Shown here: piece after piece, positions 36,090 to 47,549 of the stretch
Position numbering within the stretch: position 1 is the first letter of the stretch
How the letters are laid out: each line of letters starts with the position of its first letter
Assembly (NCBI RefSeq): GCF_002343915.1
Contig: NZ_NETK01000001.1
Location: forward strand, 6,896,001-6,960,000
Length of the DNA: 64,000 bases
Direction: 5' to 3'
Origin: Nannocystis exedens
GTDB lineage: Bacteria; Myxococcota_A; Polyangia; Nannocystales; Nannocystaceae
Program-made: the position numbers and the translations under genes
The notes under the pieces: model-generated
Database searches by the model: none
What the model was told of the DNA's origin: nothing
The model's input: only the letters and a program-made list of their open reading frames with translations

Positions 36090-36569
36090 TCAGTTCGGCT
36101 TGGGCGCGTCCGGCGGCAGCTTGGGCGGCGGGGGGCGGATCTGGCTGCTGATGTCGCCGAGGTCGATCTCGACGGCGCCCAGGCCGTCCAGCGCGATCTT
36201 GAAGCTCATGCCGGCGTCGCCATCGAACAGGAGGCGGGCGCCGAGCCGCGCGGTGGCGACGAGCGGGACCGGGTCACCGGCGGGGGTCAGCAGGTTGCGC
36301 CCGCTGGTCGCGGTGACGCGGACGGTGCGGGCCGGGCTCGGCGCGCCGGGCTCGACCACGAGGTCGAGGCCGCGGTCCTGCCAGGCGATCCATGTCTCTG
36401 GGGACAGGTTGATACGGCCGCCGCTGACGCGCTGCCCGACGCACTCGAACACCGGGAGGCTGCCGCTCGTGCCGTAGCGGACGGTGAGGAGGCCGTCCGG
36501 CAGCGTCACGGGGACGAACGACGCGATCAGCGGGCGGGGGCTGCGGACGAAGGTCATTCGGGTCGACAT
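36090..36569 (-). CDS. hypothetical beta-rich protein
   Basis: 159 residues without signal peptide. Beta-rich with repeated short strands (LPVFECVGQRV, ETWIAWQDRGLDLVV, TVRVTATSGRNLL, KIALDGLGAVEIDL) and a Pro-rich C-terminus. A hairpin-repeat copy (ATGTCT-CTGG-GGACAG, 36392-36407) falls inside the gene in frame. No family recognised. Confidence 0.6.
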   Translation of the reverse strand: MSTRMTFVRSPRPLIASFVPVTLPDGLLTVRYGTSGSLPVFECVGQRVSGGRINLSPETWIAWQDRGLDLVVEPGAPSPARTVRVTATSGRNLLTPAGDPVPLVATARLGARLLFDGDAGMSFKIALDGLGAVEIDLGDISSQIRPPPPKLPPDAPKPN

Positions 36570-36628
36570 CGGCGCTTATGGGTGGCGCGACGAGGTCGAT
36601 CGGATCATGCAGATCCGACATCCTCCGA

Positions 36629-39442
36629 TCATTTCCGGCGGGCGTGGCCGGAGGCTCGGATCCGTACCAACAATTGCCGCAGCTCGCGGGCGGTGGCGTC
36701 GTCGTCGGGCAGAAGCGCGAGCGCGCGGCGACAGTGCGCCTCGGCCTCGCGCCTGTGGCCGCGCTCGAGCTCGAGCTCGGCCGCGGTGCCCCAGGCGTAC
36801 GCGGCGACGGCGGGCGAGACGCCCCGGAGCTCGGCGAGCGCGCGCCGGATCGCGTCGGCGGCGCCCGGGAGGTCGCCGAGGCCCTGGCGCGCGGCCGCGA
36901 GCCCGACGCGCATGGCGACCGCGTTGTCGCGCGTCTCCGGCAGCTCGGGGCCGGCGGCGACCAGCGCGAGGCCGGCCTCGTAGCTGCGCAGGGCGGCGCG
37001 ATCGTCTGTCCCGAGGGACAGGTCGCCGCGCAGCTTGGCGAGCGCGATCCGGTCGGCGCGGCCGGCCGACGGATCGACGACGGCGGCGAAGGCCGCGGCG
37101 GCGCGCTCGGCGGCGGCGCGGGCGGAGGCGAGGTCGCCGCGGGTGTAGTGGACGACGGCGAGGTCGAGCTCGAGGCTGGCGCGCTCGCGCGCGTCGGGGT
37201 CGTCGGCGGCGACGGTCAGCGCGGCGCGCAGGTTGGCCTCGGCCTCGGCGTACTGGCCGGCGGCGAGCTGGTAGCGGGCCAGGCTCTGGCGGGTGTCGGC
37301 GACGCCGCGCGAGTCGGGGCCCTCGCGGCGGAGCTGCAGGCTCAGCGCCTGGCGGGCCAGGTCGACGGCCGGCAGGTGCTGCCCGCGCTGGTGGGCCTGC
37401 TCGGCGTGGTGACGCAAGATCCGGGCGGCCAGCGCCTCGTCGACCTGCCCGTGCTGCAGCGCGCGGGCCAGGCGGGCGTGGGCCGCGTCGAGGTCGCCGC
37501 GGCGCAGCTCGGCCCACGCGGCCGACAGCTGCAGGTCGACCATGCGCGCGCCGGTGGCCTGACCGATCCGGTACAGCGTGCTCTCGGCGTGCGGCAGCAG
37601 CAGCAGCGCGTGCTCCGGGTCGGGGTCGCGGGCGGCGTCGACGAACACCAGCCAGCGCCAGGCGTCGGCGACCAGGAAGTCGTCGCCGACCGCGCCCGCG
37701 TCGCTGGCCGCGGCCTCGAAGCGGCGGCGGGCCCCGGCCTCGTCGCCGACGTGCATCGCGGCGACGCCGAGCGCGAGGTCGGCCCGGGCCGCGCGCCAGC
37801 GGTCGCCGACCTGCTCGGCGCGGGCGCGGGCCGGGTACAGCCGCGCGGCCGCGGTCGCCGGGTCGCCCGCGAGCGCGAGCGCGGCGCCGGACTGGAGCTG
37901 TTCCTCGAGCCATGTCGTTTCCGCCAGGTCGATATGGACAGGCGGCGCGACGGTGAAGGCCAGGCGGCGCGGGTCGACGCAGTCGGCGGCCGGCGGGAGC
38001 GCGCGGTCCCACAGGGCCAGGCGGCCGTCCCAGCCGCGGCCGAGCTCGGGGACGGCGGGCGCGCCGGGGGGATCGTCGAGGCGCTGCCCCGATCCGGCGG
38101 CCGGCTCGCTCGCGGGGCTCTGCGCGTCGACCAGCGCGCCGGCGACCGCCCGCAGCGCCCGCTCGCGCTCGTCGAGGCAGGTCTGGGCGCGGGCGCGGGC
38201 CGCCTCGTCCCAGCGCGCGCCGGCGCGGCAGGCCTGGGCGCGGGCCTCGGCCCACTGCAGGACATGTTCCGAGAACCATGTCTCGATGGACATGCCCGAT
38301 TCGCCAGCCGAGCGCAGGGCCGCGCGCTGCTCGGCCGGCCAGACCGCTTCGGCGAGGGCGGCCGGGTCGGCGCAGGCGTCGGCGGTGCCGCTGCCCTGGA
38401 GCGCGGCGCCGAGGCCGGCGCCGAGGGCCGCCGCGAGGCCGACGACCGCGAGCGGGCGGCGGCGGCGGGGCTGCAGGCCGGCGGTCAGCTCGGCCAGCAG
38501 GGCGTCCATGGTCGGGAAGCGATCGGCGCGGTCGAGCGCCAGGCCGCGGCGCAGGGCGGCGAGCAGCCAGGCGGGCACGGCCCGGGGCTGCGGCGCGGAG
38601 CGGCGCCAGTCGGGCAGCTCGCCGAACAGCGCCTCCCACAGCGCGACGCAGAACGAGTACTGGTCGCTGCGCGCGTCGACGGTCGCGCCGGTGTCGTACA
38701 GCTCCGGGGCCATGTAGCGCGGCGTGCCGGCGCGGCTGGTGAGCACGAACTCGGGGCCCGAGGGCTCGTCGCCGTCGACGGTGGCGGCGATGTCGCGGCT
38801 CGAGTCGCGCATGCGCGCGAGGCCGAAGTCGATCAGGCGCACGCGGCCCTCGCCGTCGACGAGGATGTTGCTCGGCTTGAAGTCGCGGTGCAGCAGCCCC
38901 TCGTGGTGCGCGGCCGCCAGGCCTTGGCCGGCCTGCAGGTACATCTGCACGATCTCCCGCCAGCCGCGCGGCGCCTCCGTCTGCCACTTGCGGAGGGTGA
39001 CGCCCTCCACCAGCTCCATGGCGATGAAGAGGTTCTCGCCCTCCTCGCCGATCTCGTACACCCGGACGACGTTGGGGTGGTCGACCTGGGCCAGGCTCTG
39101 GGCCTCGCGGATGATGCGGGCGCGCACGACCTCGTCGAGGCTGCGGGTCGGGATCTTGATCGCCACGCGGCGGGCCAGCTTGTGGCTCCACGCGGCGAAC
39201 ACGACGCCCATGCCGCCCTCGCCGAGGCGGCGCAGGAGGGTGAAGTCGCCGATCTCGTCGCCGGCCGCGGGGCCGCGGCCGCGTCGTGCGCCGCCGTTCG
39301 CCTCGGCCGCGGCTTCGGTGCTCAGCGCGGACTCGCCGCCGGTCTCGGCGGTCGGCTCGGGCCGCGACCGCGCCGACAACAGGTCGGCGCAGATGGTGCT
39401 GGCGTCGCCGTCGATCCCGGGCTGCACGGGCATGGCCCCCAT
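36629..39442 (-). CDS. Ser/Thr protein kinase with TPR-like region
   Basis: 937 residues. Kinase domain about 65-330: Gly loop GEGGMG (74-79), Lys in AIKIP (K96), catalytic HRDFKPSN (D187) and DFG (D205), with the APE-like MAPEL. HRDFKPSN is typical of bacterial Pkn kinases. One membrane helix follows (about 335-355), so the C-terminal 580 residues, rich in Ala and TPR-like helical pairs, are extracytoplasmic sensor or scaffold. The region near residue 390 (MSIETWFSEHVLQW) is encoded by a hairpin-repeat cluster (38256-38295) and may be inserted; a second in-frame copy is at 37006-37021. Confidence 0.92.
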   Translation of the reverse strand: MGAMPVQPGIDGDASTICADLLSARSRPEPTAETGGESALSTEAAAEANGGARRGRGPAAGDEIGDFTLLRRLGEGGMGVVFAAWSHKLARRVAIKIPTRSLDEVVRARIIREAQSLAQVDHPNVVRVYEIGEEGENLFIAMELVEGVTLRKWQTEAPRGWREIVQMYLQAGQGLAAAHHEGLLHRDFKPSNILVDGEGRVRLIDFGLARMRDSSRDIAATVDGDEPSGPEFVLTSRAGTPRYMAPELYDTGATVDARSDQYSFCVALWEALFGELPDWRRSAPQPRAVPAWLLAALRRGLALDRADRFPTMDALLAELTAGLQPRRRRPLAVVGLAAALGAGLGAALQGSGTADACADPAALAEAVWPAEQRAALRSAGESGMSIETWFSEHVLQWAEARAQACRAGARWDEAARARAQTCLDERERALRAVAGALVDAQSPASEPAAGSGQRLDDPPGAPAVPELGRGWDGRLALWDRALPPAADCVDPRRLAFTVAPPVHIDLAETTWLEEQLQSGAALALAGDPATAAARLYPARARAEQVGDRWRAARADLALGVAAMHVGDEAGARRRFEAAASDAGAVGDDFLVADAWRWLVFVDAARDPDPEHALLLLPHAESTLYRIGQATGARMVDLQLSAAWAELRRGDLDAAHARLARALQHGQVDEALAARILRHHAEQAHQRGQHLPAVDLARQALSLQLRREGPDSRGVADTRQSLARYQLAAGQYAEAEANLRAALTVAADDPDARERASLELDLAVVHYTRGDLASARAAAERAAAAFAAVVDPSAGRADRIALAKLRGDLSLGTDDRAALRSYEAGLALVAAGPELPETRDNAVAMRVGLAAARQGLGDLPGAADAIRRALAELRGVSPAVAAYAWGTAAELELERGHRREAEAHCRRALALLPDDDATARELRQLLVRIRASGHARRK
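37006..37021. repeat. dispersed hairpin inside the kinase gene
   Basis: CTGTCC-CGAG-GGACAG, a perfect copy read in frame through the kinase C-terminal region. Confidence 0.75.
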
Positions 39443-39893
39443 GAGCGACCGCGAGGGGCCCGGCGGATCACCGGTTCACCGTGAGGACCGTGACGAGCGT
39501 CGGGGCGCGATCGCTCGCGGTGGCGCAAGCGGACACTGGTCCGCGGCGTGGGCTGGGATTCGAGCTGTCCTCGAGGACAGTTGATTGCGCGCGTGCGAGT
39601 CGCGCCGGGCGCGCCGTGCTCGCGGCCAGAGGCTGTGCGCGTCACCGGCGAGATGTCTGAAGGGACAGATGCAGGCGGCCTCCGGGTCGGCCGTGCGCGA
39701 CGGATCGCGCGCGTCACGGACCCCGGGTGCGCCGTGAAATGATTGAAGGGACAGGTTCAAGCCGCGCGCGTCGAGCCCGTCGCGCGGCGAGAAGACTCGG
39801 CTTCGCGCGAGCGCCGGGACCGGCGCTGGGAGGCCGCGCGGCGAATGACATGGCCTCGGGGACAGGCGATGCCAGTGCCAGCCTGCGTCCGAC
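39443..39893. other. 451-base spacer with at least four hairpin repeats
   Basis: Copies: CTGTCC-TCGA-GGACAG (39565-39580), ATGTCT-GAAG-GGACAG (39653-39668), GATTGAAGGGACAGG near 39741, and ATGGCC-TCGG-GGACAG (39849-39864). Between them the sequence repeats CGCGCGT/CGTGCGCG words. No gene supported. Confidence 0.65.
39565..39580. repeat. dispersed hairpin, perfect copy
   Basis: CTGTCC-TCGA-GGACAG, one of four copies spaced about 90 bases apart upstream of the kinase gene. Confidence 0.75.
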
Positions 39894-40812
39894 CTAGAGC
39901 CGCCACGGCAGCTCCGCCAGCCGGCGCGGGCCGGCTCCGAACAGCGCGTCGACGCGGGCGGACAGGTCGCCGTCGCCCGGGAGGGCGATCGTGGCTTCGG
40001 TGTAGACGTGGCACGCGTCGCCGGCGTCGTGGACGACGACGCCCTGGACCCGCACGCGCAGGGTCGATTTCAGCGGCCCGTAGGCGGGCAGGAGCAGCGA
40101 CCATTGTCCGCGGGTCAGGCGCTGCTCGATGAAGGCCGCGGCCGGCCCGTAGGTCGGGTCGCTGCGGATGGCCTTCGCGCGCGCCACCTCCCACGCGTAG
40201 CGCTCTCGATTGGCGCTCTCGACCGCGTCGCGATGCCAGCGCTGGCGCAGCTTGCCGACTTTGTCGCCGCCGCGCAGCGGGATCGGGATGCCGTCGACGA
40301 GCCGCGGCTTCAGGGCGTCGGGGTAGCCGGGCTCGCCCGTGGGCGCCAGCAGCAGCGCGGCGATGCCGAGATCGCTGAGCCCTTCGTCGAACGGGCCGGT
40401 GTACAGCCTTCGCTCGCTCTCGCGGAGCTGGGGGGTGTCGATGCCGGCGGGCGGGCCGAAATGCAGGCGGTCGCCGTCGCTGATGTAGGCCAGTTCGACC
40501 CGGGTCTGCTGCAGCCTCGGCGACACGAGCTCGCCGGCGAAGCGGACCAGCAGCACGCGAGCGGCCAGCGGGCCCTCGACCGGCTCGCGCGTGAGGGCGG
40601 GGCGGTCGAACACCTGGAGGTCGAGCGTCAGTCCGGCCGCGAACTCGGGCCACAGCGCCCGCTCGAGCTCGGCTACCTCCTTGGCGCTGTCAGCCCGGCG
40701 ACAGGCGCGATGCCACTCGCCGCGCGCGACCTGCTCGGCGATCGTCGGGGCAGGCGGAGCTCAAGGCGGCGGCGACGACGAGGCCGGGCAAACTCGGGAC
40801 GCGAGCAGACAC
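39894..40812 (-). pseudogene. probable lipoprotein gene broken by a one-base frameshift
   Basis: The main frame (39894 up to about 40746) is clearly coding (GLTLDLQVFDRPALTREP, LLVRFAGELVSPRLQQTRVE, YAWEVARAKAIRSDPTYGP) yet has no good start: its only start-like codon is GTG 40613 inside the protein, and coding character continues upstream as AEQVARGEWHRACRR. In the adjacent frame lies a good lipoprotein signal (VPSLPGLVVAAALSSACP) starting at GTG 40812. Removing one base from the four-G run at 40747-40750 joins them into one lipoprotein of about 305 residues. Either a sequencing error or a recent inactivation. Function unknown. Confidence 0.65.
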
Positions 40813-40976
40813 GCGGGCGAGTCTACGCGAGGGGGTCGTGGACTTTCGCGCGGACGGTGAGACCGTGCTCGCCGTCACCTGCTCGCAGCCGCGCGGCGGT
40901 CGCGGGGGACTCTCACTCGGGCTGGAGGAGCCGAGGGGCTCGCTTCGTTCTTTCGCGCCGCGGAGCCACGGCCGGC

Positions 40977-42659
<1,683 letters not shown>

Positions 42660-42744
42660 GGCCCGCGGGGAGGTAGCAGAGGTGACGCATCACCGCCAGC
42701 CCCGCAGGGAGCGAGGTCGCGCACGGCGCGCGCGGCCGCACCCG

Positions 42745-44214
42745 TCACTTCGGCGGCAACGGCGTCATCCACAGGCCAGGCTCCGGGCCGAGCAGGTCGA
42801 GCCAGGCGTAGGCGAGCTGGTCTTCGTCGGTGCGCAGCGGCCAGGGCGAGTGGGCCCGCTCGGCGAGTGTGGTGTAGCTGCCGGTGTCGCGGTCGATGAC
42901 GACGAGGTCGACGGCGCCGTCGAGGTCGGAGCTCGGGAAGCGGACGATGTAGCGGCCGTCGTCGAGCCGGGAGTGGTAATACGACATGCGCGGCAAGACC
43001 TCGGCGTGTCGGCCGCTGGCGAAGTCGTAGCGCCACAGGCTGCCGAGCCACGCGTCGCGGTCGGTGAAGACGAGGTAGTCGATGCCGTCGCCGTCGTGGG
43101 CGAGAAAGGCCGGACTGTCGGCGAACGCGCCGCGGTACCACACGTGCTCGGCGCCCGTCACAGGGTCCCAGAGCTTGAACGACACGGTCTCGCCGGGCTC
43201 GAACGTCTCGAAGACGACGATGCCGTCGTCCCAGATCTCCCACTGGTCGTGCGCCGGGATCTCGAGCGCGGCGCCGTCGGCGAGGCGGTGCATGGCGGCG
43301 AGCTTGTAGCCGGGACCGGAGAGGCCGGCGAGACCGGTTTCGTGGTCGAAGCCCCAACTGCCGTAGTTGGAGCCGGGGAAGTCGGGATCGCGGCCCCACG
43401 AGCGCTGGCAGAAGTCGTTGATTAGCAGCGGTCGCTCGCTGCCGGTGTCGAGGTCGCGGAGGTACACCGGCTCGGCGACGTCGTCGCCCATCTCCTGCCA
43501 GATCAGAGAGGGCGAGGACACGGAGAAGGCCCGCACGCCCGTGAGGAGGATGGTGGTCTCGCCGGTGTCGACGTCGACGCGTCGCAGCTCGCCGTCGTCA
43601 CGCAGCGCGAGCAGATCGAGGCCGTGACGGTCGGAGCGGACGACCCCGTCGGCGAGGAACAGGGCCGGCTGCGCCGGATCGCCGTCGTGGCTGTAGAGGG
43701 TGTACGTGGCCATGCCGAGGCCGGCGGCGTAACCGGTGGGGGTACCCGGCTTCTCGTTGCGGACGAACACGATGCGGTCGGGCCAATAATCAGCCCGGTA
43801 GTCGGCCGGAGGCAGGCCGGCGAGCACCTGCGGTTCGGGGAGATCGTCGCGGTCGACGAGGATCTTCTGCGTCAGCTCGTCGAGGTAGTAGGTGACCTCG
43901 CCGGCCGGCGTGTCGAGCGTGCGGAGCTGCTCGCGGTAGGGGATCGCGTCTTCCTCGACTCGCTCCGGCTCGCCGCCGCAGGCGTCGATCTGCCAGTGGG
44001 AGGTCGCGTCGCGCTCATCGTAGGTGAAGGCGATCCGGCCGTCCTCGACGCCGAGGACCTCCGGCTCGGCCGCCGGGTCGAAGGCCCAACCGTCGGGCGG
44101 GGCGGCCAGGCGGACCGGGCCGGTCAGCGGGCAGAGCGAGGCCGGCTCGTCGGGCTGACAGGCCGCGACGGCGAGGGCGATCAGCGGGGCGGCGAGGATC
44201 GGCCGACAGAGCAT
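42745..44214 (-). CDS. lipoprotein, first of three tandem paralogues
   Basis: 489 residues. Lipobox AVAAC (C19). Shared layout with the next two genes: CPLTGPVRLAAPPDGW after the lipobox, then a repeated-strand domain with short DxxG turns and WQEMGDDVAEPVYLRDL in the middle, ending GPEPGLWMTPLP. This looks like a six- or seven-bladed beta-propeller, comparable to TolB-like proteins, but unproven. The ATG lies in an AT-extended hairpin-repeat cluster (44212-44262). Confidence 0.75.
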   Translation of the reverse strand: MLCRPILAAPLIALAVAACQPDEPASLCPLTGPVRLAAPPDGWAFDPAAEPEVLGVEDGRIAFTYDERDATSHWQIDACGGEPERVEEDAIPYREQLRTLDTPAGEVTYYLDELTQKILVDRDDLPEPQVLAGLPPADYRADYWPDRIVFVRNEKPGTPTGYAAGLGMATYTLYSHDGDPAQPALFLADGVVRSDRHGLDLLALRDDGELRRVDVDTGETTILLTGVRAFSVSSPSLIWQEMGDDVAEPVYLRDLDTGSERPLLINDFCQRSWGRDPDFPGSNYGSWGFDHETGLAGLSGPGYKLAAMHRLADGAALEIPAHDQWEIWDDGIVVFETFEPGETVSFKLWDPVTGAEHVWYRGAFADSPAFLAHDGDGIDYLVFTDRDAWLGSLWRYDFASGRHAEVLPRMSYYHSRLDDGRYIVRFPSSDLDGAVDLVVIDRDTGSYTTLAERAHSPWPLRTDEDQLAYAWLDLLGPEPGLWMTPLPPK

Positions 44215-44262
44215 GTTTTAAAAACCATGCCTTTCAAAACATGTTCCCAAAACCATGGGATT
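44212..44262. repeat. AT-extended hairpin-repeat cluster at a start codon
   Basis: GCATGTTTTAAAAACCATGC then CTTTCAAAACATGTTCCCAAAACCATGG. The first hairpin contains the start codon of the lipoprotein on the minus strand. Confidence 0.7.
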
Positions 44263-44429
44263 CTCGACTCACTGGGCTGGAGCGAGGGGTCCGAACCGGG
44301 GCGTCGAGGCCGAAGACGACGGCGAGCGGAGGAGGCGTCGTCGTTGAAGCGGCGCGGCCGGGGGCCACGCGGGCATCGGGGTCGAGCGGGCGCCGTCGTC
44401 GCTCGGGCCGCAGGTCGAGCTGCCTGTGG

Positions 44430-44470
44430 ATACATGTCTTTGAAAACATGATGAGAAGACATGTCAGTGC
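44430..44470. repeat. hairpin-repeat cluster at a stop codon
   Basis: TACATGTCTTTGAAAACATGATGAGAAGACATGTCAGTG; the TCA at 44464 is the stop of the second paralogous lipoprotein. Confidence 0.7.
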
Positions 44471-45996
44471 GAGGCGAGCGGGGCGGCCCACAGGCCCGGC
44501 TCGTCGCCGCGGCTGTCGAGGTAAAGGACGCCCTGGTCGGGCATGTGGACGAAGTCGTCGACGCGCTCGGCGATGGTGGTGTAGACGCGGGTGTCGGCGT
44601 CGAACACGAGCAGGTCGTAGGTCCACTGGATCTCGGCGCCGGCCTGCACCGGCTCGGCGCGGACGGCGGTGAAGTAGCGGTGGGCGTCGAGCGGGCGGTA
44701 GTCGCGGCCGATCCGCGGGGCCCGCTCGGTCAGCTCGCCGGTGCCCAGGTCGACGCGCAGGAGGCTGCCGGCGGTTTCGTCGGTCGGATCGGCGAGGAAG
44801 TACTCGAGCTCGTCGCCGACGCGGGCGCCCGCCTCGACGGTCGCGTCGGCCGGGCCGCGGTACCACACGCGCAGGTCGCCGTCGGTCGGGTGCCACAGCG
44901 CGAGCACGAGGGTGCCCTCGTCGGGCATGACGAGCACGAAGTCGTCGCCCAGCGCGCCGCGCTGCCCGCGGTGCTCGGGGATCGCCAGCGGCTCGCCGGT
45001 GTCGGTGCGCACGGCGGTGACGAAGGTGCCGTCGGGGCCGACGAGCGCGGCGGCGGTGCTGTCCCCGGTCCAGGTCCAGCGGCCGACGGCGGCGAGGTCC
45101 TGGTCGGGCATGCGGTTCCACGAGCGGGCGGCGAAGTCGTTGACGGCGATCTCGCGATCGACGCCGAAGTCGGCGACGGCCACCCGCGCGCGGACCTCGA
45201 GGTCGCGCAGGTAGACGGGCTCGACGTCGTCGTCGCCGATGGCCTGCCAGATCAGGTGGCGGCCGTCGCCGGCGAGGGTGAAGTAGCGGACGCCGTCCTG
45301 CAGGGGCTCGCGCTCGCGGGTGAACGGGTCGACCTTGCGCAGCACGCCGTCGTCGTCGAGGACGAAGACGTGGCCGCCGTGCTGGGCGAGGCTGACGACA
45401 TTGTCGCCGAGGAGCAGCGCGGGCGCGTCGGGGTCGCCGTCGTGGGTGTGGACGACGGCGGTGCCGGCCTCGACGCCGGCGGCCTGGCGGGCGGCGCCGG
45501 TCGGGCGATTGACGCTGGCGAACAGGGCGTAGCCGGCCTCGTGCGGGCTGCCGCCGGGGACGTCGTAGCCGGGCAGGCCGCCTACCGGGCGCGGGACGTC
45601 GAAGCCGGGGACGTCGAGGCGGTCGAGCACGACGTGGCGACCCTCGCGGTCGACGGCGTAGACGAGGGTGCCCTCGGCGGTCTCGAGCGAAAACGGCAGG
45701 ACCGTGCCGGGCGTGAAGGTGGTGAAGCGCCGGGGGGCGCCGCCGCAGCGATGGATAAGCCAGTAGCCGGGGTCGGGGTCGCCGGCGTCGTCGAAGCTGT
45801 AGAGCAGGCGATCGCCGAGCTGCTTGAACGGGTAGACCCGCGCGGGCCCGGGCTGCCAGCCGTCGGGCGGGGCGGCCAGGCGCACCGGCGCGTGCAGCGG
45901 GCAGGCCGCGGCGAGGCTCTCCGGCGCGACCGCGTCCTCGCCGCACGCTGCGAGCAGCAGCGGCAGGGCGGCGAGGTATGCTGGTCGAAGAGACAT
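44464..45996 (-). CDS. lipoprotein, second tandem paralogue
   Basis: 510 residues from ATG 45996. Lipobox LLLAAC (C18). Contains the shared ACPLHAPVRLAAPPDGW, WQAIGDDDVEPVYLRDL and a final DEPGLWAAPL. Paralogue of the genes at 42745 and 46020. The region upstream of 45996 that is open in this frame belongs to the third paralogue's shadow and is not part of this gene. Confidence 0.75.
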   Translation of the reverse strand: MSLRPAYLAALPLLLAACGEDAVAPESLAAACPLHAPVRLAAPPDGWQPGPARVYPFKQLGDRLLYSFDDAGDPDPGYWLIHRCGGAPRRFTTFTPGTVLPFSLETAEGTLVYAVDREGRHVVLDRLDVPGFDVPRPVGGLPGYDVPGGSPHEAGYALFASVNRPTGAARQAAGVEAGTAVVHTHDGDPDAPALLLGDNVVSLAQHGGHVFVLDDDGVLRKVDPFTREREPLQDGVRYFTLAGDGRHLIWQAIGDDDVEPVYLRDLEVRARVAVADFGVDREIAVNDFAARSWNRMPDQDLAAVGRWTWTGDSTAAALVGPDGTFVTAVRTDTGEPLAIPEHRGQRGALGDDFVLVMPDEGTLVLALWHPTDGDLRVWYRGPADATVEAGARVGDELEYFLADPTDETAGSLLRVDLGTGELTERAPRIGRDYRPLDAHRYFTAVRAEPVQAGAEIQWTYDLLVFDADTRVYTTIAERVDDFVHMPDQGVLYLDSRGDEPGLWAAPLASH

Positions 45997-46019
45997 GGCC
46001 TTGAAGACTTGTGTTGGGG

Positions 46020-47549
46020 TTACTGCTTCAGCGGGAGGGGATGGATCCACACGCCGGGCGCCGGGCCCTGCGGGGCGAGGTAGGCGACGCCCACGTCGGG
46101 GAGGAGCGCGTAGGCGGTGACGTCGTCGGCGATCGCGGTGTAGAGGCTGGTCCCGGGGTCGACGAGCTTGAGGTCGCGGGTGAATTCGGCGACGTAGGCC
46201 GAGCCGGACAGCGGCGGGCCGAGGAGGACCTGGCGGTCGAAGGCGATGAAGTAGCGGCCGTCGGCGAGCTCGAGCGGGTTCCAGGTCGTGCGCACGAGCA
46301 GCCGCTCGCGCTCGCCGGTGCTCAGATCGACGCGCCAGAGGGTGCCGGTGTCGGAATCGCCGGGATCGCCCTGGAAGTACTCGACCTGGTCGCCGTCGAC
46401 GCGGCGCAGGGCGACGGTGACGTCCGCGCCGCGGTACCACTCGCGCACGCCGCCGCCGACCGGGTCCCACAGCACCAGGACGCGCTCGGGGTCGTCCTCG
46501 GTGAGGAGGATGATCTGCTCGCCGGCGAAGCCGATGAACCTGATGTGCTCGGGGATGGCGAAGCTCTCGGCGTCGGTGGTGCGCACGACCCTGACGAGGA
46601 CGCGGTCCGGGCCCGGCTGCGCGACGAGGTCGCCGTGGTCGCTGACGCGGACGCCGCCGAGGTCGCCCTGCTCCGGGTCGCGCAGCCACGACTGCTGCGC
46701 GAAGTCGTTGACGGCGATCGCGAGGTCGTCGCCGGTGGCGAAGTCGTGGACGTAGATCGTCTCGACGAGGTCGTCGCCGAGCTCCTGCCAGACGACCTTG
46801 TTCTGCTCGGCGAGCGGCTGGAAGTGACGGACACCGGCGAGGAGGAGCTCGCTGTCGCCGGTGAGGATGTCGAGGCGGTGCAGCTCGCCGTCGTCGTACA
46901 GGACGTGGTACTGCCCGAACTCGCCGGCGATGCCCCGGACCAGGACGAACTCGCCGAGGGCGACCGCGGGGACGTCGGGGTCGCCGTCGTGGCGGTACCA
47001 GGTGGTGGTGGCGCCGCCGATCCCGGCCGCGTACGCGCCGCGCTCGCTGGGGTGCCGCTCGTAGAAGAGGTGAAAGGGCGCCGGATTCACGCCCGCGGAG
47101 GCGGCGCCGTCGAGGCTCTCGGGCAGGCCCGGCACGGGCCGCGCCTCGTGGTCCTCGTCGCCGTCGAGGCGGCCGAGGATATACGGCCTGCCGATCGCGT
47201 CGTTGGCGTAGACGACGAGCCCGTCGGCGGTGGTGATGGCGTGGGGGTTGTGGAGGCCGGGCGCGAGCGCGGGGAACGGGGCGAGCTCCCCGGTGCAGCG
47301 ATCGAAGCGCCAGTAGACGCGGTCGGGGGCGTCGAAGCGGTCGAAGGTGAAGAGGAGGTGATCGCCGAGGACCTCCAGGCCGTACCAGACCGCGGGGTCG
47401 GCGACGAAGCCGGGCGGGGCGGCCACCACCCGCGTGGGCTCGGTGACCGTGCAGGCCTCCGCGAGAACTTCGGGCCCGCCGCCGACCGGCTCGCGACACG
47501 CGGCGAGCAGCGTGCAGACGGCGGCGATGCTGAGGGCCCCAAAGGACAT
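46020..47549 (-). CDS. lipoprotein, third tandem paralogue
   Basis: 509 residues from ATG 47549, itself within a repeat half-site AAAGGACATGGTC. Lipobox TLLAAC (C18), then EACTVTEPTRVVAAPPGF, WQELGDDLVETIYVHDF, and the ending PAPGVWIHPLPLK. Same propeller-like layout. The stop lies 24 bases from the second paralogue's ATG, so the three are probably one transcript from 47549 to 42745, interrupted by repeat clusters. Confidence 0.75.
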   Translation of the reverse strand: MSFGALSIAAVCTLLAACREPVGGGPEVLAEACTVTEPTRVVAAPPGFVADPAVWYGLEVLGDHLLFTFDRFDAPDRVYWRFDRCTGELAPFPALAPGLHNPHAITTADGLVVYANDAIGRPYILGRLDGDEDHEARPVPGLPESLDGAASAGVNPAPFHLFYERHPSERGAYAAGIGGATTTWYRHDGDPDVPAVALGEFVLVRGIAGEFGQYHVLYDDGELHRLDILTGDSELLLAGVRHFQPLAEQNKVVWQELGDDLVETIYVHDFATGDDLAIAVNDFAQQSWLRDPEQGDLGGVRVSDHGDLVAQPGPDRVLVRVVRTTDAESFAIPEHIRFIGFAGEQIILLTEDDPERVLVLWDPVGGGVREWYRGADVTVALRRVDGDQVEYFQGDPGDSDTGTLWRVDLSTGERERLLVRTTWNPLELADGRYFIAFDRQVLLGPPLSGSAYVAEFTRDLKLVDPGTSLYTAIADDVTAYALLPDVGVAYLAPQGPAPGVWIHPLPLKQ

